Positions 11,601 to 23,428 of a stretch of DNA of 64,000 bases are shown here, in pieces. The position numbers were made by a program, and so were the translations under genes. Below the pieces are notes generated by a model that worked only from the letters and a program-made list of their open reading frames with translations, searched no databases and was not told where the DNA came from. Positions within the stretch are counted from its first letter, which is position 1. The number at the start of each line of letters is the position of its first letter. Location: NCBI GenBank assembly GCA_015698045.1, contig BLAL01000066.1, positions 62,001-126,000 of the forward strand, given 5' to 3'. This DNA is from Rhizophagus clarus (Eukaryota; Glomeromycota; Glomeromycetes; Glomerales; Glomeraceae).

Positions 11601-13858
11601 AATTATCAGTATTTTAAGAAAGGCTCTCATCATGTTTAAATATCAATAAGTCTTTAATTTTCAATATAGTTTTCATACAAAATAAAGTAAAAGGGAATAT
11701 TATTATAAAGGAGTTTACAATGTCCAAACTTGCTAACATAGTTTCAGCATTTTATGCTTTATCTTATTATTTTCGTGCGATAAAATAAAATCCAGAAATA
11801 TGTATTCCATAAGAAAATACTACGGAACGCAGTAAACTTTTATTCTCTGATTCGGACAATCCACAGAACTGAATTTACACAGCTACGGCCAAAAATAATG
11901 CCATCATTTTTCATCAGAACTTCAATAATTTCTTAGTCTAAACGAGTTTGTTTAGGCTCGTGGAAAAAATCTTACATCACACAAAGCTACTGCAGAATCT
12001 TATTATTCGCAAAAATTTGTTACTAAATATATAAGGCACCTTATTCAAATTCAAAAAAGGTTGAAAAAAAAAAAATACCAGTATTCTTTGATATACTTTT
12101 TAGAATAGGAATTAATAATGTTAATTATCACAAGCTTGTCTAGTTTACGGAAAATGTTCATCGAAAGATGAGTTCCAACTGAAATGATCATGCAAATGGA
12201 GATATACGGAATTTTTTATTTATGGTATATAATAAGCGTTTTTAATTTACAAGATTTAATTGTTATTTCTGCAGGAAAAGATTTAATCATTTACGGAATA
12301 CACTACCATAATGAAGGTAATTATGAGATACTATGAGACTCAAGTTCATGTGTCATTTCATTATTTACTCTCTTTTTAACTTGAAGAAACAGATTTTAAA
12401 TTTATAAGAACTAATTGAAAGTCACGCTATATTAGGAAAATGTCGCCAGGACAGGACCGGGTTTACTGAAGAAAAATTAATGCTTCACCAAAAAAAAATT
12501 TATCATTGTAGTTTACAAAATAACTTGTTGTTTATTATATTATGATTATATTGTTATGTTAGAAAATTAACATCGATGTATCACGCGACTTCAGATTAAT
12601 GTTACGAATGTTTTGATATGTCGAACATGTCCGATTTATCAAACATATTGGATATATATTTAACATATAGAACATTGCATATTCGAAATATTGTATATGT
12701 TTAATTAGTTTGTTATGTTTAATATGTTTAATATAGATTTATTATGGTAAAATTCATTATAAAAGGAGCATGTAAAATTCGATGTAAAAACAGATAACAG
12801 TTATTGAATAAGAAATAAAATATTTATTTTTATTTACTTTATCTTACGATAGTATAAAGTTTGCTTTTGTTTTATATCCTTTATTCGTGTCTGATTGTGT
12901 TGGTTGCTACACTTTTTTCACGTCTGATTGGACGTTCGTTTAATTTCGTTTAACCTTGTGCTATACACTATTTATATTTTATATATTAATACAGTACAGA
13001 TGTATGATAAAGCGATCATTACTTGTGGGCGACTTTTATGTAATATTATTTATTTTAATCTGTCTAGATATCTTTTGAGCATCATTCGAATCATTAATGA
13101 GATCGTTAGTCATAATGTCCTAAAGAAATTGAGCAAGAGATTTTTGCCATCTCAAATAGTACGAATGATACAATCACGCTTAACATAACCTTATATAATT
13201 ATCAATTACTGTAGACGAATATGGATAAAAAAAGGAATACGAAAAAAAATCATGATTTTCTGAACAAAATGAGACAAATTAATAAGCATCAAAAGTAAAA
13301 TTTTCAAACATCATATGAAACACCTTCAAAGTTGGACGAAGAAGAACTGTAAGGTGAAGTAATTGTGCTTCTTCAGTCGGAAACTGCCCAAGGGCGATCC
13401 GTCTCTTTCTTAATAGGGACCAATTCCGATACGAGCGTTGATTAATGCGATTTCCGCAGTTATAATGGGAATTAGTCTCCACAGTTAATCTTTCAACATC
13501 TAGACTGAAAAATCGAACGTCTTGCCGCTCAACTACTGTAAAATGTATACGAAAAAAAATCTTTCGTGATTTTTTTTGAACGAAGTAAAGAAAATTATGA
13601 AGGAACAAACCTTGAATCAAATAATAAGCACAGATATTTTAAAATATACCGTTTAATTCGAAAAATGTTACATGTAAAATTTCATAATAATAAAATAATT
13701 GACAAAATAATTTTATTAATACAGGCAAAAAATAAATTACATAGAGAAGCCTATTTGACAAATTCATTTAACCGTAAGGCCTACGCCATTATCGAAGAGA
13801 ACGAATCTTTCTAACTTATTTTTTGTATTTATATTAAAATTATTGTATATAAACTAAT
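11458..13858. other. Intergenic, AT-rich
   Basis: No recognisable gene. Short frames near 12928-13188 and 13279-13814 exist on either strand but have no family features, no supported start and unconvincing composition. 12600-12760 contains several loose repeats of an ACATAT/ATGTTTAAT type. Confidence 0.4.
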
Positions 13859-14356
13859 TCATCGATATTGTAATTTGCTCCTTTTTATTAATTCATCTAT
13901 TTTCAATCTGAAAGAAAATAACATAATTAATGCATAATACTGCCATATTAATTTTTTTTGCATACAATATATACAATAAGATTTCCTAATATACTCGCGT
14001 ACAACACCATTTTCTACGAACCATCCTAACATATCTCTAGTAAACGAATATTTTTGTATTTCTTTAGGAAAATCCCCGAGTGGCCATAAAAATTGGCTCT
14101 CATCATCCAATTCAAAAACCCGGCCGTAACAATCCAAAAATACCATTCCATAGTCAGTCTCTCCAATAATAATTATGTGATCAAAGAGATAATCAGCAAC
14201 ACAAGACACAAGTCATATAGTATATTAGTTCCTTTGGATCCCTATCAAGAACCTTGATCCCAATAAAGTTTTCAATGCGAGATTTGTCTTCAAATTTTTC
14301 AACTAATATCGATATGGGAGTATGGAGCTGTGAAGTATCTTTTCCATTACATACAT
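13859..14356 (-). pseudogene. Unknown protein, frameshifted by 7-bp duplication
   Basis: On the minus strand, a frame from about 14356 to 14185 (contains LHTPISILVEKFED and GIKVLDRDPKEL) meets a second frame from 14209 to 13859 (contains HIIIIGETDYGMVFLDC and WPLGDFPKEIQ). At the join the 7-mer ACACAAG occurs twice in tandem (14199-14205 and 14206-14212). One copy would make the two frames continuous, so this looks like a recent duplication that broke the gene. More coding-like sequence lies upstream on the same strand to about 14765 (DLRPSAFKTG, SSNSAHINSKRDIFAELAG), possibly an earlier exon. I do not recognise the family. Confidence 0.5.
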
Positions 14357-14770
14357 GCACTTGTGGCGTGGTTCTTTGGATATCAATGATGTGGGCATTG
14401 GATGTTTTGGATGTCCTAACAGAAGAATAACAGAGGAATTACAGACACAATTTGGGAAATTGTGCAGAGTCGGTACCTTTCAAGGCGATGCTTGGAAATC
14501 CCCAACCCCTCAGAAAAAGCGTCGAACCTGTCGTCTTGTACACGCATACCCTCACCTTTCCCAGGAAGAATCAGCCATCAACGCCAGCAAGTTCGGCGAA
14601 AATGTCACGTTTACTGTTGATGTGGGCAGAATTTGAACTGGCTGTATTATCATTATACTCTCTGCCAACTGGTTCAGGCTTTTTTGTTCCTCTAACATCT
14701 TCTTTTTCTAAGCCTGTCTTAAAGGCTGATGGACGTAAATCTAAAGATGACTCCATGCATCCCAAATCGT

Positions 14771-15748
14771 AATAATTATGATCAATTGAAACTTGTATAA
14801 TACTGCCTTCTTCCCTGTAAGACTAAAATGATTGTTGAATTTTGTTCATATATTTTTTATTTCCTGTACACTCTCCTTACTTGAAGGGAATCACAAATTC
14901 TGTAATCAACTTTTTCTGTCATCTTTCAGAGAGGATAAATTATTTATCAAGCAAAATGTTCAAACTTGTGAAACAGATTGTTTGCTCTTTAGTTTAAAGA
15001 GTGGCCATTTATATAAATGTACGACTGAATAACAGGATTAGACGTTGATTAACTTTGAGTCACATCACTCAAATTGTAGAATGAAATTTTATTACATCAT
15101 ATTGATCTGTAATCTCCGGTACGATGATATTCAACTAATAAATTTTCAATGCAAAGTATAATACCCCACGATTTACCTATATTATTCATATTGCAATAGA
15201 AACAACTTAATAAAAATGATAATAGCGCGCAAAATTATTATTTTAATTTTTTGGTCTAAACTAAATTTGATTATTTTCCACGATATCCCTAATCCTCCAT
15301 TAGTTGTATATATAAAACTATTTTTAAATATATATAATGTTATCTATTACACTATTTGGATTTTGGAGTGATACGGACCGGTACTCGTCTTACCGTCTAT
15401 TTTGTTAATTACTTTATACGCTACTTCCGAATCCGCACGTGATTTAAAAATCTGAATTTATATATGTATTTGGGTTACGGCCAGTTTAAATCGTCCTGGT
15501 CTGTTATGGGTTTAATAAAATGGAATTGTTGCAACCTTTGCGATCATATACATGGCGTTACTTTAGTTGGTTGATATCCTGATATCCAGATGAGGTCTCG
15601 ATCACGGGAGGAACTGTATCCGATTATAACCATATTATTTATAATTATAAGCATTACAACATATATTTCAAGTCTAATTTTAATAATCTCTAGTTACTTA
15701 CCCGATACGACATACTGTATATTAGATATATTACATAAATGATCTAGC
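14771..15748. other. Intergenic, no gene seen
   Basis: AT-rich DNA without recognisable coding sequence. A 66-codon frame at 14832-15032 is unsupported. Confidence 0.4.
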
Positions 15749-15895
15749 AAAAAGAAATTTTATATTCTTTGACAGTACCTAACTTTTTACATTTCCAATC
15801 ACTCTGATAATCTCTGATTAAAACCTTCAATAATAGGAAGTGGTAATCGAATTTATAAAAAATTCTCTGATTTTGAGCTCAATTTTAAAATTTGG
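15749..15895 (-). pseudogene. F-box gene fragment (C-terminal end)
   Basis: This stretch closely matches the last about 165 bp of the F-box gene at 17619-18998 (compare ATTCTTTGACAGTACCTAAC here with ATTCTTTAACAGTACCTAAC there), with internal deletions. The rest of the gene is missing, so this is a truncated duplicate left of the intact pair. Confidence 0.75.
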
Positions 15896-16169
15896 ATCCG
15901 CAGTTCCGTCTTGCTGAAAAAAAATTCTAAAAGAATTGTATCGCATTAAAAATAGGTAAATATTTATTATAAATTGCTCATTTATTAAGACTTCAAACTG
16001 CTAATTAATTAAGGATCGGCATCGGATTAATCCTGACCAGATTTAATTTTACCTTATTTGTAAATTTTACATCAAATTTTAATTATGACTGCCGGACAAG
16101 TGTTTGAAGTTATGAAATGTAATGGTAGTCATGGTTGTTCATGACGGCTATTCCAATATAAAATAGTCT

Positions 16170-17398
16170 TTGGCTCCAAAAATAAATTTAAGAATGATGA
16201 CCACTACATCCGAAATTGACTCAATCAAAAAATATAAAACGAATGAACTTATCGATTTACTGCGTAAAGAGGATTTGGAACTTTACACGGAGGATTTAGA
16301 AATTATTCGTAAACAAAAAATTAATGGTCGGGACTTCCTCAATAAAAATAAAGAAGAATTTCGTAATATCGGATTTAAATTGGGACCAGCCTTGAGACTC
16401 AAAGAATTCGCTGAAGAGTGTAAAAAGAGAAAAAAACGATTTTCTTCATACAAGACTAAAAAAGAAGTAGTGTTAACTAAATTCGGAATTGATAATAGTA
16501 TAAAAAATATTCCGAAATTCGTACCACGTAAGTTAATGAAATGATTTCTTTCTGTTAGAAAGTTTTTAGTTTCTAAATGCTATATTTTTACAGAAACGAT
16601 AAATATCAGTGACGATGACGACGAATTCCAATATTGCATACGTGAAATTAAACGTAAAATGGAAATCATAGGTCCGGCGAGATCAAGTAACGAGGCCGTA
16701 CGGTGTCTGTATATAGAGACAATATTAGTTTCAGCGATACTTATCGTCAAGAGAATCGTTCGAGAAAAAATATTCCTAGAGCCGCAACGAGAAATCGTAG
16801 ATGAAGAAGCGACAGGATGAATCGATTATGCGATTAAAAAAACTAAGGAAATATTGAATCAAATAATTGAGGAACTTATTTGCGTCACTGAAGGTAAACA
16901 GTACCAATAGGAGTGCAACTCGATAGCTCTTACCACACAACTATGGCAAATATGAAAAAACGGAACGCGTCAAGAGCTTTCAGTGATGACTTCGATTACC
17001 TTTATGGAATTGTTAGCACGGGTGAGGTTTTTTTTTGATCATTTTAGTCACGGGTTTTATTAGTATTACTAACTTACGTGACGTTATTATAGCAACAGAT
17101 TGGTGTTTCACCGAATAAAATTTATTGTACAGAAGCCGACTATCATATCGCTCTTACCGAAGACATTTTGGAGGATGATACAGAAATTCGACGAGAAGTT
17201 AAAAAGGTTATGGAAGTGATCGTTGGCCTGTTGAAGGATAAGATAGATACTAATGAATTTCCAACCAGTAGTAAGAGGGTTAAGACACAAAAATATATTA
17301 AGACCATGTCCTGTGACACTCAAAGTGAAAGTACTGCGGATATAATATATAAAATACGATTAATGTTATATTTTTATTTTCTAACCGTAATGACCTGA
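16170..17398 (+). pseudogene. SAM-domain/PD-(D/E)XK-like protein, broken
   Basis: Exon 1 encodes a SAM-like domain (ELIDLLRKEDLELY to FKLGPALRLKEFAEE) and a basic linker, ending at a GTAAGT donor near 16528. Exon 2 starts after TTTTTACAG near 16594 with ETINISDDDDEFQYC and IIGPARSSNEAV. Further on, G-stop-IDYAIK and then LICVTEGKQ resemble the Asp and the E-x-K of a PD-(D/E)XK nuclease core (inference). A third exon begins near 17095 with TDWCFT and ends with a leucine-rich segment (KKVMEVIVGLLKDKI). Lesions: CGA has probably become TGA just before IDYAIK; a frameshift follows EGKQ; another frameshift follows DWCFT; and the first codon of the open frame is TTG where ATG (MAPK...) is likely ancestral, the next ATG being 16194. 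Same family as the relic at 6830-8540. Confidence 0.7.
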
Positions 17399-17618
17399 TT
17401 CTTCTTTAATTTCGAATATCTTTGTAATTTTTTTAATTTTATCATATCATGTTTCTGGTTTGTCCTGAATAAATTTGGTTACGCATTATCTATATAATGC
17501 GATACGTGCTAAATTTTCACTATATTTTTCAATCAAAAGGTCCTGATGAGTATAACATAAACAATGATTTCCAAATACTTTTATTTAGATATAAAAGAAA
17601 AATACATAAATACATGAT

Positions 17619-18998
17619 TTAGAAAAACGTAATTTTATATTCTTTAACAGTACCTAACTTTTTATATTTTTCAATCATTTCCATAATCTCCAAATTAAAA
17701 CCTTCAATAATAAAAGAAAGTGGTAAACGATTCTTCCAATTTATAAAAAATTTTTCTAATTCTTTTGAAAATTTTCCAGATTTTGTGCTCATAGAATAAT
17801 ATAATTTTAATTTATAAAAATTCCTAGGTGAATATTTTGTAATTATATCCCATACATCTTTATAATTATCATCACACCAAATATTAATACTTTCTAAGTA
17901 TTGACAACCATTAAAAATCTTTTTCAATAATTCTAATTCAATATATCCAGTAGAAAAAAATTTTCGAAGATTTGGACAGAATTTGGCTACAGCTAAACAT
18001 AATGAATTATCAGAACAACAAATATAAAATTCTTTCAAATTCTTTCCATTGTTTTCTAAAAACTTAATTAATACTTCAACTCTTGGACATGCAACTGGAA
18101 ATTTTAAAATCTCTAATTGTGTAAAAGTAATATATTGTAATTTTTCAAAATATTTAAAATTATTACTATTATAAGTATAAGTATGAAATGATAATACGAG
18201 TTCTTTTAGGTTTATGATTTTAGTAATAAATGTTAATGGTATATAATGTATTACTCCATAAATTTCACACTTGATTATTGTATTAGGAAGTTTTGATAAT
18301 GATTGAATTATATTTATTGAATCTTCACAATTATAATTGTATATTTTTAGGTATTTTAGGTTTTTTTGAACGAAAATTAATTCTGATAATCCATCTGAGA
18401 TCATTTTTTCAAAACTTATGTCTAGATATTGTATATTATGACATAAATAAGATAATTGATAAAAAAATCCAGGATAAATATCTGAATGACAACTTAACTT
18501 TGTGAGATATTTTAAACAATTTATTGCTCCAGGATATGAAATAAATGTTATAATCGGAGTATCTATCATGTTATATAAGTTAAGATATAATTCTCTCAAT
18601 GAGGTTTGACTCATGATTAATTTATATATCTCCATTGCTACTATATATTTCTTATGATTCAAACTTTGTGGTGTAATAGATTGAAAATTTTGAAGAATAC
18701 TTTTAATTATGTTATTAATATTATAAATTGAAAGGTATTTAATAAATGATACATAATTAAATAATGGAGTTTTTGAATTGAAAGTTGAAATAACGATTTT
18801 ATTTTTATTTAATAGTTCTTTAGATTCATTAGGAAGACATGAAATTATAGTTTTGTAATTCTGAATATTTCTCCATAAAATTCTGACGGAAACTTTACAC
18901 CAAAAACGATTAACTAATAAGCATGAGTGTAAAGTAGCATTGTCGTATTCTAAATATTCGATAATTTCGTTAAGACAATCAGCGGGAAGTTGAAACAT
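17619..18998 (-). CDS. F-box/LRR-like protein, paralogue 1
   Basis: A single 459-residue open frame, no intron needed. Residues about 2-50 form an F-box (LPADCLNEIIEYLEYDN, LLVNRFWCKVSVRILWRNI), which in known proteins binds Skp1 in SCF ubiquitin ligases. The remaining 400 residues have irregular leucine-rich repeats (LTKLSCHSDI, LKYLKIYNYN, LKEFYICCSDNSLCLAVAKFCPNLRKF), the expected substrate-recognition part. Start supported by the F-box beginning at residue 2 and by the same Met in its paralogues. It is tandem with the next F-box gene (same strand, 535 bp apart). Target unknown; such genes are greatly expanded in arbuscular mycorrhizal fungi. Confidence 0.9.
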   Translation of the reverse strand: MFQLPADCLNEIIEYLEYDNATLHSCLLVNRFWCKVSVRILWRNIQNYKTIISCLPNESKELLNKNKIVISTFNSKTPLFNYVSFIKYLSIYNINNIIKSILQNFQSITPQSLNHKKYIVAMEIYKLIMSQTSLRELYLNLYNMIDTPIITFISYPGAINCLKYLTKLSCHSDIYPGFFYQLSYLCHNIQYLDISFEKMISDGLSELIFVQKNLKYLKIYNYNCEDSINIIQSLSKLPNTIIKCEIYGVIHYIPLTFITKIINLKELVLSFHTYTYNSNNFKYFEKLQYITFTQLEILKFPVACPRVEVLIKFLENNGKNLKEFYICCSDNSLCLAVAKFCPNLRKFFSTGYIELELLKKIFNGCQYLESINIWCDDNYKDVWDIITKYSPRNFYKLKLYYSMSTKSGKFSKELEKFFINWKNRLPLSFIIEGFNLEIMEMIEKYKKLGTVKEYKITFF

Positions 18999-19039
18999 TT
19001 TATTGTACTGTAAATATTGTCAAATTTGGGAGAATAAAG

Positions 19040-19072
<33 letters not shown>

Positions 19073-19533
19073 GATGAAAGATGTTTAAATGCAAGTTCAT
19101 TGTAATCGTGCTTACTAATCATTAATGATTATTGGTGACACAACTGAATGTACCTGCGGCCAATGATGAATTAATGCAGATCTTTGAATATTTTGTGAAG
19201 TAAAAATTTTATTTTCGACGGCTCACATGTTTGTATAAAATGTTATTAAAATGTCGTTAGCGTAGAATTTTAATCGCTTATTGAATGATAAATATATCTA
19301 TTTTCTTAATTGATGAACACACAGTTCAATTTTTTATTATATAAGTGTAACTGTGATATACAAATTTTTTAATTACAGATAGATACAAAAAGAAAAAATA
19401 AAGGAGAAACACATAAGACGTGAAAAATCTAAATAATTGGTTTTCCATCCACCGACTTTGTTTTATATGTTAATAATATACAGCAATTCAAATTTACCCA
19501 AACACTAACCAACTTTGAGTCCTATTAACCTAA
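18999..19533. other. Spacer between tandem F-box genes
   Basis: Contains an A run at 19047-19070 and the conserved upstream block of the 17619-18998 gene (19081-19141). No other gene seen. Confidence 0.5.
19081..19141 (-). promoter_or_regulatory. Conserved block upstream of F-box paralogue 1
   Basis: TTTAAATGCAAGTTCATTGT followed by AATCGTG (19084-19110) and TTGGTGACAC (19132-19141), as read on the plus strand, recur upstream of the other two complete F-box genes. They lie 83-143 bp before this gene's ATG. Either duplicated promoter sequence retained by common descent or a functional element. Confidence 0.5.
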
Positions 19534-20937
19534 TCAAATAATTTCACATTCTTTGACAGTACCAAACTTTTTATATTTTTCAATCACTTTCATAATTTCA
19601 TTAGTTAACTCTAAATTATAACCTTCAATAATAAAAGAAAGAGATTTTTGAGATGTTCGATTTTTCCAATTTATAAAAAATTTCTCCAATTCATTTGAAA
19701 GAATTTCAGACTTCGTGTTAATAACGTAATATAATTTTAATTCATAAAAATTTCTAGGTGAATAATTTGCAACTATATCCAATACTTGTTTATCATTTAA
19801 ATAATTATCACCACACCAAATTTCAATACTTTCTAAATTTTGACAACTAATAAAAAATTTCTTTAATAATTCTATTTCATTGTTTTCTATAGAAAAAAAT
19901 TTTCGAAGATTTGGACAAAATTTGGCTATAGCCAAACATAAAGAATTATCAGAACAACATATATGAAATTCTTTTAAATTCTTTCCATTACTTTCTAAAA
20001 ATTTAATTAATACTTCAACACTTGGATGACCAAATGGAAATTTTAAAATCTTTAATTGTGTAAAAGTAATATATTGTAATTTTTCAAAATATTTAAAATA
20101 ATTACTATTATAAGTATAAATATGAAATGATAACACGAGTTCTTGTAGATTTGTAAATTTAGTTATAAATATTAATGGTATATAATGTCTTCCTCCATAA
20201 AGTTCATATTTGATTAATGTATTAGGAAGTTTTGTTAATGATTGAATTATATCTGTTAAATCTTCTCGATTATAACTATACATTTTTAAATATTTCAAAT
20301 TTTTTTGAACAGAGATTAAATCTGTTAATCCATTTGAAATAATTTTTTCAAAACTTATAGCTAAATATTGTATATTATGACATAATTTTGATAATTGATA
20401 AAAAAATTCAGGATAAATGTTTGATCGACAATTTAAACTTGAGAGATTTTTTAAACAATCTTCTGCTCCAGGATATGAAATAAATGTTATAATTGGAGTA
20501 TCTATCATTCTATAAGAATTAAAATATAATTCTTTTAAAGAAGTTTGTTTCATGAACAATTTATATACTTCTATCGCTATTATATATTTTTTATAATTTA
20601 AACTTTGTGGTGTAATAGATTGAAATTTTTGGAGAATACTTTTAATTATGTTATCAATATTATAAATTGAAAGGTTTTTAATAAATGTTACATAATTAAA
20701 TATTGGAGTTTTGGAATTGAAAGTTGAGATAATGATTTTATTTTTATTTAAGAATTCTTTAGATTCATCAGGAAGACATGAAATTATGGTTTTATAATTC
20801 TGAATATTTCTCCATAAAATTCTAACAGAAACTTTACACCAAAGGCGATTGACCAATAAGCATGAATATAAAGATACATTGTCTTCTTCCAAATATTCAA
20901 TAATTTCATTAAGACAATCAATGGAAAGTTGTGACAT
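19534..20937 (-). CDS. F-box/LRR-like protein, paralogue 2
   Basis: A 467-residue uninterrupted frame. N-terminal F-box (LSIDCLNEIIEYLEEDN, LLVNRLWCKVSVRILWRNI) then leucine-rich region. It is collinear with its neighbour over the full length and by eye about three quarters identical, with small insertions near residues 395 (YLNDKQVLD) and 445 (ELTNEIMK) that the neighbour lacks but the 54-kb paralogue largely shares. This suggests paralogues 2 and 3 are closer to each other in the C-terminal part. The ATG is followed directly by the F-box. A GTT-rich microsatellite (20950-20963) lies just upstream. Confidence 0.9.
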   Translation of the reverse strand: MSQLSIDCLNEIIEYLEEDNVSLYSCLLVNRLWCKVSVRILWRNIQNYKTIISCLPDESKEFLNKNKIIISTFNSKTPIFNYVTFIKNLSIYNIDNIIKSILQKFQSITPQSLNYKKYIIAIEVYKLFMKQTSLKELYFNSYRMIDTPIITFISYPGAEDCLKNLSSLNCRSNIYPEFFYQLSKLCHNIQYLAISFEKIISNGLTDLISVQKNLKYLKMYSYNREDLTDIIQSLTKLPNTLIKYELYGGRHYIPLIFITKFTNLQELVLSFHIYTYNSNYFKYFEKLQYITFTQLKILKFPFGHPSVEVLIKFLESNGKNLKEFHICCSDNSLCLAIAKFCPNLRKFFSIENNEIELLKKFFISCQNLESIEIWCGDNYLNDKQVLDIVANYSPRNFYELKLYYVINTKSEILSNELEKFFINWKNRTSQKSLSFIIEGYNLELTNEIMKVIEKYKKFGTVKECEII

Positions 20938-21038
20938 TTTTTTTTTTTTTGTTGTTGTTGTTGATTTTTATAAAATGTTATCGAAAATTTAGGGAAAAAG
21001 AATTTAAGGTGAGAAAAAATAAAAATCAGTATTTATAT

Positions 21039-21099
21039 TTAAGTTCATTGTGTTCATTGTGATCGTGTTACCCAACCATTTCTTTTTTGTTGGTGACAC
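21039..21099 (-). promoter_or_regulatory. Conserved block upstream of F-box paralogue 2
   Basis: TTCATTGTGATCGTG (21054-21068) and TTGGTGACAC (21090-21099) match the blocks upstream of the other two F-box genes; here TTCATTGTG is doubled (AAGTTCATTGTGTTCATTGTG). Confidence 0.5.
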
Positions 21100-21689
21100 A
21101 AAACTATTATGCGCAGTACTGTTTACATATAAAGATCTTGATTTAGAATTTATCCGAGAAAAATAAAATTATAGTAAGATTGTTTCTACTATACATTTCA
21201 AATAATACATATAGCACTATGATTTTGTCTGAAAAGTGCATCTTTTTTAACCATTTAATGCTTGCAAAAAATTATTCAAAAAGGATTTTAATGATGCGAT
21301 CATACGAGATCCTAATTCTTGATTAAACTTAATTCAGACCTACATTAAATTTGCCCAAAGTTTAACTTTATAATCAATTACACGAATAGCCCAATTGGTT
21401 TAAAGAATTATTCTTAAAGTATTTTCTTTCATAGATGTAATCTTAAGATCTAATGTGATAATTTGAGCATCCGTAGAGCATCTGTAAAGTCATAACATAG
21501 CCGCGTGCGTGTTGTAAATCTTTCGTACAACGAAAATTTTTCGAGACATGATTAACAACCAATCAGGGAAAAAAGTATTTTTTTTACGTGTCTTTTTGCA
21601 TGATTTACTTTATAAAAATGTCTTTGCAACTAGAAGTGGCATTAATTTCTATTGGCCGCCGCATTATTCCTAATGATTGAACAATAACT
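21100..21689. other. Intergenic, no gene seen
   Basis: AT-rich sequence between the F-box cluster and the old Polinton terminal repeat; nothing recognisable. Confidence 0.4.
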
Positions 21690-22310
21690 CTGTTATTGGA
21701 TGGGGGCGGGATATCGGTCGAACAATAAGTATATAAGTAGTGGGAGGCTCCCGGTCTCTTTCCCGATATATAAAAATTTATGAAATCTTTATTGAACCCC
21801 AAATTACTCTACAAAATCAGAAAATATAGCGTAAATCCAATATTGAATTCAAGCTTAAAATCGAGCTGGATTCTTTTTTTGCTATCAAAAATTTTTGGTA
21901 TTAAAATTGGCTTAGAATTAAGCCTGGGATACCAAAAATAAAACCATTTTATATAATAACCTTTCTAACCCGAATTTAATCTCAAATCATATAACGGAAA
22001 AAGTATGATATATTACTTGCCTTAGAAATGAGCAAAGAGCACCGAGGACCGAAGTGTCCGAGTATGCTCTTTGCGAGTCTTTGCAAGCACAATAAGCATA
22101 CTATTTTTTTTATGTTATCCTAGGATTAATTCTAAGAGTGATACATTGCTATAAACAAAAAATTTTTTCGTGACTGTATGACTTAGGACTTAGGTACTAA
22201 GTTATACGAAAAATTGGATAGCAAGATTAATTTCCAAATTCTTATTCTACTTTTTCCTGCTAAAGTTATAATATGCACGAAACCATTCTAGAGCCAGCAC
22301 CTGGAGCAGG
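21690..22310. repeat. Old Polinton terminal-repeat relic
   Basis: Diverged direct-orientation copy of part of the left terminal repeat at about 22965-23525. Matching landmarks: TTTATGAAATC...AACCCCAAATT, GAGCACCGAGGACCGAAGTGT, TATGTTATCCTAG-ATTAATTC, and CCATTCTAGAGCCA. It is older than the intact element next to it, judging by divergence. Confidence 0.7.
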
Positions 22311-22312
22311 TT

Positions 22313-22939
22313 AAATAGCAGAAAGAGCAGAGGCACTAGGTTTATTAATATCATGTCTTGAAAGTGATGCGAAAAGATGGTATGAAACTCGTAAGAATTG
22401 GAGATGCAACAATCTTTCAGATAACTTTAGATGTAGCAGACTTAAAAGCTATTCGTGAAATAAGTGTTAGAAATGGAAGTAATCAAACAATTTCTAGATA
22501 AAGCTGATGCAGAAATTGGAAGAATTAAAGCAGGAGTCACAACTGGTGCTGATATTATTCTGAATGGAATATGGGATGAAGTCTGGTCTATAGCTGGTGG
22601 TAAACCTACAAATAATGTAGTAGTAGCCCTAAATGCAGGTGGTGGTTTTCTCACTGTTACAATTGCTCCAGAAATAAAACTTGGTCAATTTATTTACTTA
22701 GAACTGCTTATACTACAGTTGAGCATTTAAAGCAAATAGCTGTTTTTGGCCAACTTATGCAAGGAAATATGTCTGTAAAAGAGTTCTTTGCTAAAATTAA
22801 GAAAATCAGAAAAATTGCAGGTACTATTATTTGCATGATTCCTGAACAGCAAAAAGAACAGTTCATTTTGACTTAAATCTTATGAATCAATGCAATATTC
22901 ATATGATAACTAAGTATAATAATATCAAATATACAATAT
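22313..22939 (+). pseudogene. Gag-like fragment of the older element
   Basis: Begins just after the relic terminal repeat. Coding segments in changing frames: GLLISCLESDAKRWYETRKN, NNVVVALNAGGGFLTV and TVEHLKQIAVFGQLMQGNMS, then VKEFFAKIKKIRKIAG, then KYNNIKYTI at the very end. The W-Y after A and the F-G-Q-L / K-E-F-F pattern resemble retrotransposon Gag capsid regions. It is cut off precisely where the terminal repeat of the younger Polinton begins (22940), so the younger element inserted into it. Confidence 0.6.
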
Positions 22940-23397
22940 AGGACAAAACGGGGTTTCTGGAGTCAGATTTTTGAATAGGTATAAAATAGTGTAAGCCCTC
23001 CCAGCTTATTTCCCAATATACAAAATTTATGTAATCCTTTTTAAACCCCAAATTTATTTGCAAGACCAGGAAATATATCGAAATACGATATTGAATTTAA
23101 GATTTAAATCAGGTTGGGGCATAAATTTTGTTAACATATCTTCTTACCCAAATTTTTAGTTTTCAAGTTAAAGAAGATCACCATTTTTGTTAACACGCTG
23201 GCTGATTTTTAATCTCAAATAATATAACGAAAAAAGTATGCTATATTGCTTGGGTTTAGAAAAGGCCAAGAGCACCAAGGACCGAAGTGTCTGAGCGTGC
23301 TCGCAAGCCGTAAATGCAAGCCCATTTTGCATATCAGATTTTATGTTATCCTAGAATTAATTCTAAAGCTGATTTATGAGCGTAAACAAAATAAAAA

Positions 23398-23428
23398 ATT
23401 TGCACCTAAGCATGTCTTAGGTGCAAAT
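23398..23428. repeat. Perfect hairpin in the terminal repeat
   Basis: AATTTGCACCTAAG and its exact complement CTTAGGTGCAAATT are separated by a 3-5 base loop. The right terminal repeat has the same hairpin with mismatches (about 40429-40460). Could be a replication- or transcription-related structure. Confidence 0.7.

Noticed and set aside
12928-13188. 86-codon plus-strand frame
   Set aside because: Hydrophobic AT-driven composition, no recognisable domain, no supporting splice or homologue in the window.
14355-14772. Two overlapping plus-strand frames
   Set aside because: The minus strand carries the more protein-like sequence, and the 7-bp duplication explains its break; the plus frames appear to be shadows.
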